Shown here piece after piece: positions 62,253 through 64,000 of a stretch of DNA of 64,000 nucleotides. The stretch covers positions 7,218,997 to 7,282,996 of the forward strand of contig OX030964.1 in the NCBI GenBank assembly GCA_943735955.1. The letters are read 5' to 3'. The notes under the pieces are model-generated. The model was not told the origin of the DNA, searched no databases, and saw only the letters and a program-made list of their open reading frames with translations. Origin of the DNA: Piscicola geometra. Lineage: Eukaryota; Annelida; Clitellata; Hirudinida; Piscicolidae. The position numbers and the translations under genes were made by a program. Within the stretch, counting starts at the first letter, position 1. Each line of letters starts with the position of its first letter.

Positions 62253-64000
62253 TCATACTTGAGTGTGTAGGTTGGTGTCAGGATAGGCGTCTTCTACCGA
62301 TAACTGTGCCGGAACCGTTGATGTAAAGTGCTGTGGAAGTCAAACCAGAGTTTAGGAAAGTGTAAGAAATTAATTATAAACTTGTAAATGAATGACAGTT
62401 TTTTTACTTTGTAATTTTTGATGACGCATTAACTATCGATTTTAATGTTATAATATGATAATAACCAAAAATGTTTAAATAAAAAGATTGTTTTATCTAA
62501 TTAGTTACAGATTGAAATAAACAATTTCTGTACTTTTTTTACTCAAATGAATTAAATCATGTTAAAATGCGTTTCTTGAAAAAGGAAAAATATATCACTT
62601 GCACCTCAAGGTGATGGTTTTTCTCTTCTAAAGCATCAGTCAAAGACAGTCTATCAACGGCTTCGATCTCTTTCTCCATTATTAGTTGCTGTTCTAATAG
62701 CTGAATGTTAAAAAATTAAGTGTTTGGTCTGAGTTAATAAATGTTTATTTTAATGAAAAAAAATAAATCATTTGAAAAAAAACTTGCTTTCTGTCGATTG
62801 GCGTCAATGTTTTTTCGGTGGAAGTACTCGATGGCGGCGATGATGAGGCTCAGAAGCAGGCCTCCGATGAGGATGAAGAAGATGCCAGCTACGTTCGAGA
62901 GCTTCAGGGAGCTGGCGGCTTCTTGCTGCTCAGTGAAGCGAAGGAAAATAATTAAACTAAACGTTCGACATTTCAATTGAAACGAACTTTCTTGATAGCT
63001 CCTTCTGGCCGGCATTGACCTTTCTTGTACCACCATTTCTTTTCCAAGGTTGCCAACACACCCCCTTCTAGCAACTCCAAAACAGCAAGATTCACCCTGT
63101 CTCTGAGTAAAATATTTAAAGCTATTTATAAAATATTATTTCAATAACATTTACCAAATGAAAATCAAATTATTTTTAATTATTGGGAAAAAAAATTTAT
63201 TCCTTTTTTTTAGCGTAAGACAAAGACAAACCTGATATCGGAGCCCATAGGGGTTCCAATGCCATATCCTTTAGCGTCTAGATTACTTCCCACTTTCATC
63301 GTGTCGCAGGGCTGACGCTGGTTCGTGTACTCGTTCTGGGTGGACTCTGTGAGGAAAGCATACTTGCCGTTCTTCTTTCTCACAGTTTCCACCCCTTCGT
63401 CAGCAGTATTGACAAACACCCACGGATCTGTCGAAGACATGAAAGCCCACATGCGCTCGTACGTAGGAATCGTTGACTTCTGCAATGAAAAATATTCATT
63501 AAAGAAGATTTTGTCTCATTTTTGAATAATTTTAGTTTCATAAAAATAAAATCTTACTCTGAAAAAGTCTTGCGTCGAGCCACCAATGACTGTTCCGTAT
63601 TTTATTTCAGTCTGCTTCGCCAAATCTTCAGCACTTTCAATTGGAGATTGCATTCTCTCAGAGGTCAGAAAAGCCGCCAGGTTGGCAGTATAGGAAGAGA
63701 TGAGGATGAGAGTGAAGAACCACCAAACACTGCCCACGATCCGACCTGACATTGACCTGAGATGATAGACATATGAAATATAATCTTATTGAAAAACAGA
63801 TATAATAACCTGCTAAAATTTTGTTTGTTTTTCAAGATGAGTGTTTTTAAAGTTTCAAAACGAATTTAACCTCGGCTCAATGTCAACGCCCTGCTGCATG
63901 AAAGCTCCGAGCGAGAACCAGAGGCTGTTGAAGATGGTGAAGTTGTTGACGAGTCCTTCATGGTTGTCTTCCACGTGCCACTCGAAGGGACTGAACCTGC
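62253..64000 (-). CDS. GRIA: AMPA-type ionotropic glutamate receptor, 3' half
   Basis: Seven exons, 5' end off the window: 63871-64000, 63558-63756, 63232-63479, 62988-63102, 62788-62928, 62605-62700, 62253-62330; phases agree. Visible: RFSPFEWH, pore loop [15 protein letters not shown] with Gln at the Q/R site, M3 [17 protein letters not shown]2 ligand-binding lobe ([52 protein letters not shown]), WWYKKGQC, M4 [20 protein letters not shown]. The cytoplasmic tail is coiled-coil-like ([18 protein letters not shown]) and ends NLHTQV, a class I PDZ ligand. AMPA receptors are tetrameric cation channels of fast excitatory synapses; the encoded Gln predicts a calcium-permeable channel unless edited. 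The M4-exon donor reads AAA|GCAAGT; only this GC donor keeps frame. M4-exon acceptor has a GAGCAG choice (one Gln more or less). Confidence 0.95.

Overview
The window is eukaryotic nuclear DNA from a small-intron, AT-rich (about 30% GC by eye), microsatellite-laden invertebrate genome. Gene content (Rho1, RACGAP1, CIAPIN1, FHL-type LIM protein, FAM43-like PTB protein, spermidine synthase, Ctr copper transporter, AMPA-type glutamate receptor) is bilaterian. Two large secreted Cys-rich families of unknown function are of the kind common in annelids and molluscs, so a lophotrochozoan (possibly an annelid) is my best guess; this is inference, no species marker is present. All gene models were built by hand from conserved protein blocks joined at splice sites with compatible phases. 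No prokaryotic features, rRNA, functional tRNA or CRISPR were seen.

Layout. 1-559 (-): 5' end of an FHL LIM gene running off the left edge. 3764-5464 (-): CIAPIN1/anamorsin, complete, 5 exons. 7161-10334 (+): FAM43-like PTB-domain protein, 6 exons. 12638-13485 (-): small protein, possibly a ciliary microtubule inner protein. 14912-16146 (-): Rho1/RhoA, 4 coding exons. 17636-19153 (+): secreted Cys-rich protein, 5 exons, every intron phase 1. 19801-27865 (-): large secreted multi-domain protein, 16 exons, convergent with the previous gene. 30360-31921 (-): unknown nuclear-looking protein built from tandemly duplicated exon pairs that carry an SDTD acidic motif; head-to-head with RACGAP1 (32373-39297, +, 17 exons), whose introns are packed with micro- and minisatellites. 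42418-47640 (+): single-pass membrane protein whose last exon overlaps, in another frame, a 777-codon Gln/Asn-rich open frame (47507-49837). 56120-58837 (-): spermidine synthase, 8 exons. 59838-61025 (-): Ctr-type copper transporter. 62253-64000 (-): 3' half of an AMPA receptor running off the right edge. The stretches 560-3763, 10.7-12.6 kb, 27.9-30.3 kb, 39.6-42.4 kb and 50.3-56.1 kb show no recognisable gene.

Points of most interest: a Rho1 exon followed by a tandem repeat that carries three consensus decoy 5' splice sites, the first giving an in-frame 15-residue insertion; reverse-complementary satellite arrays flanking the C1, GAP and last exons of RACGAP1; the duplicated SDTD exon gene; the dual-frame exon at 47.5 kb; a perfect 105-bp palindrome beside a splice junction whose phase does not fit; and several likely GC-AG introns. 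Rho1 and the GAP that acts on Rho-family GTPases in cytokinesis lie about 16 kb apart, probably by chance.
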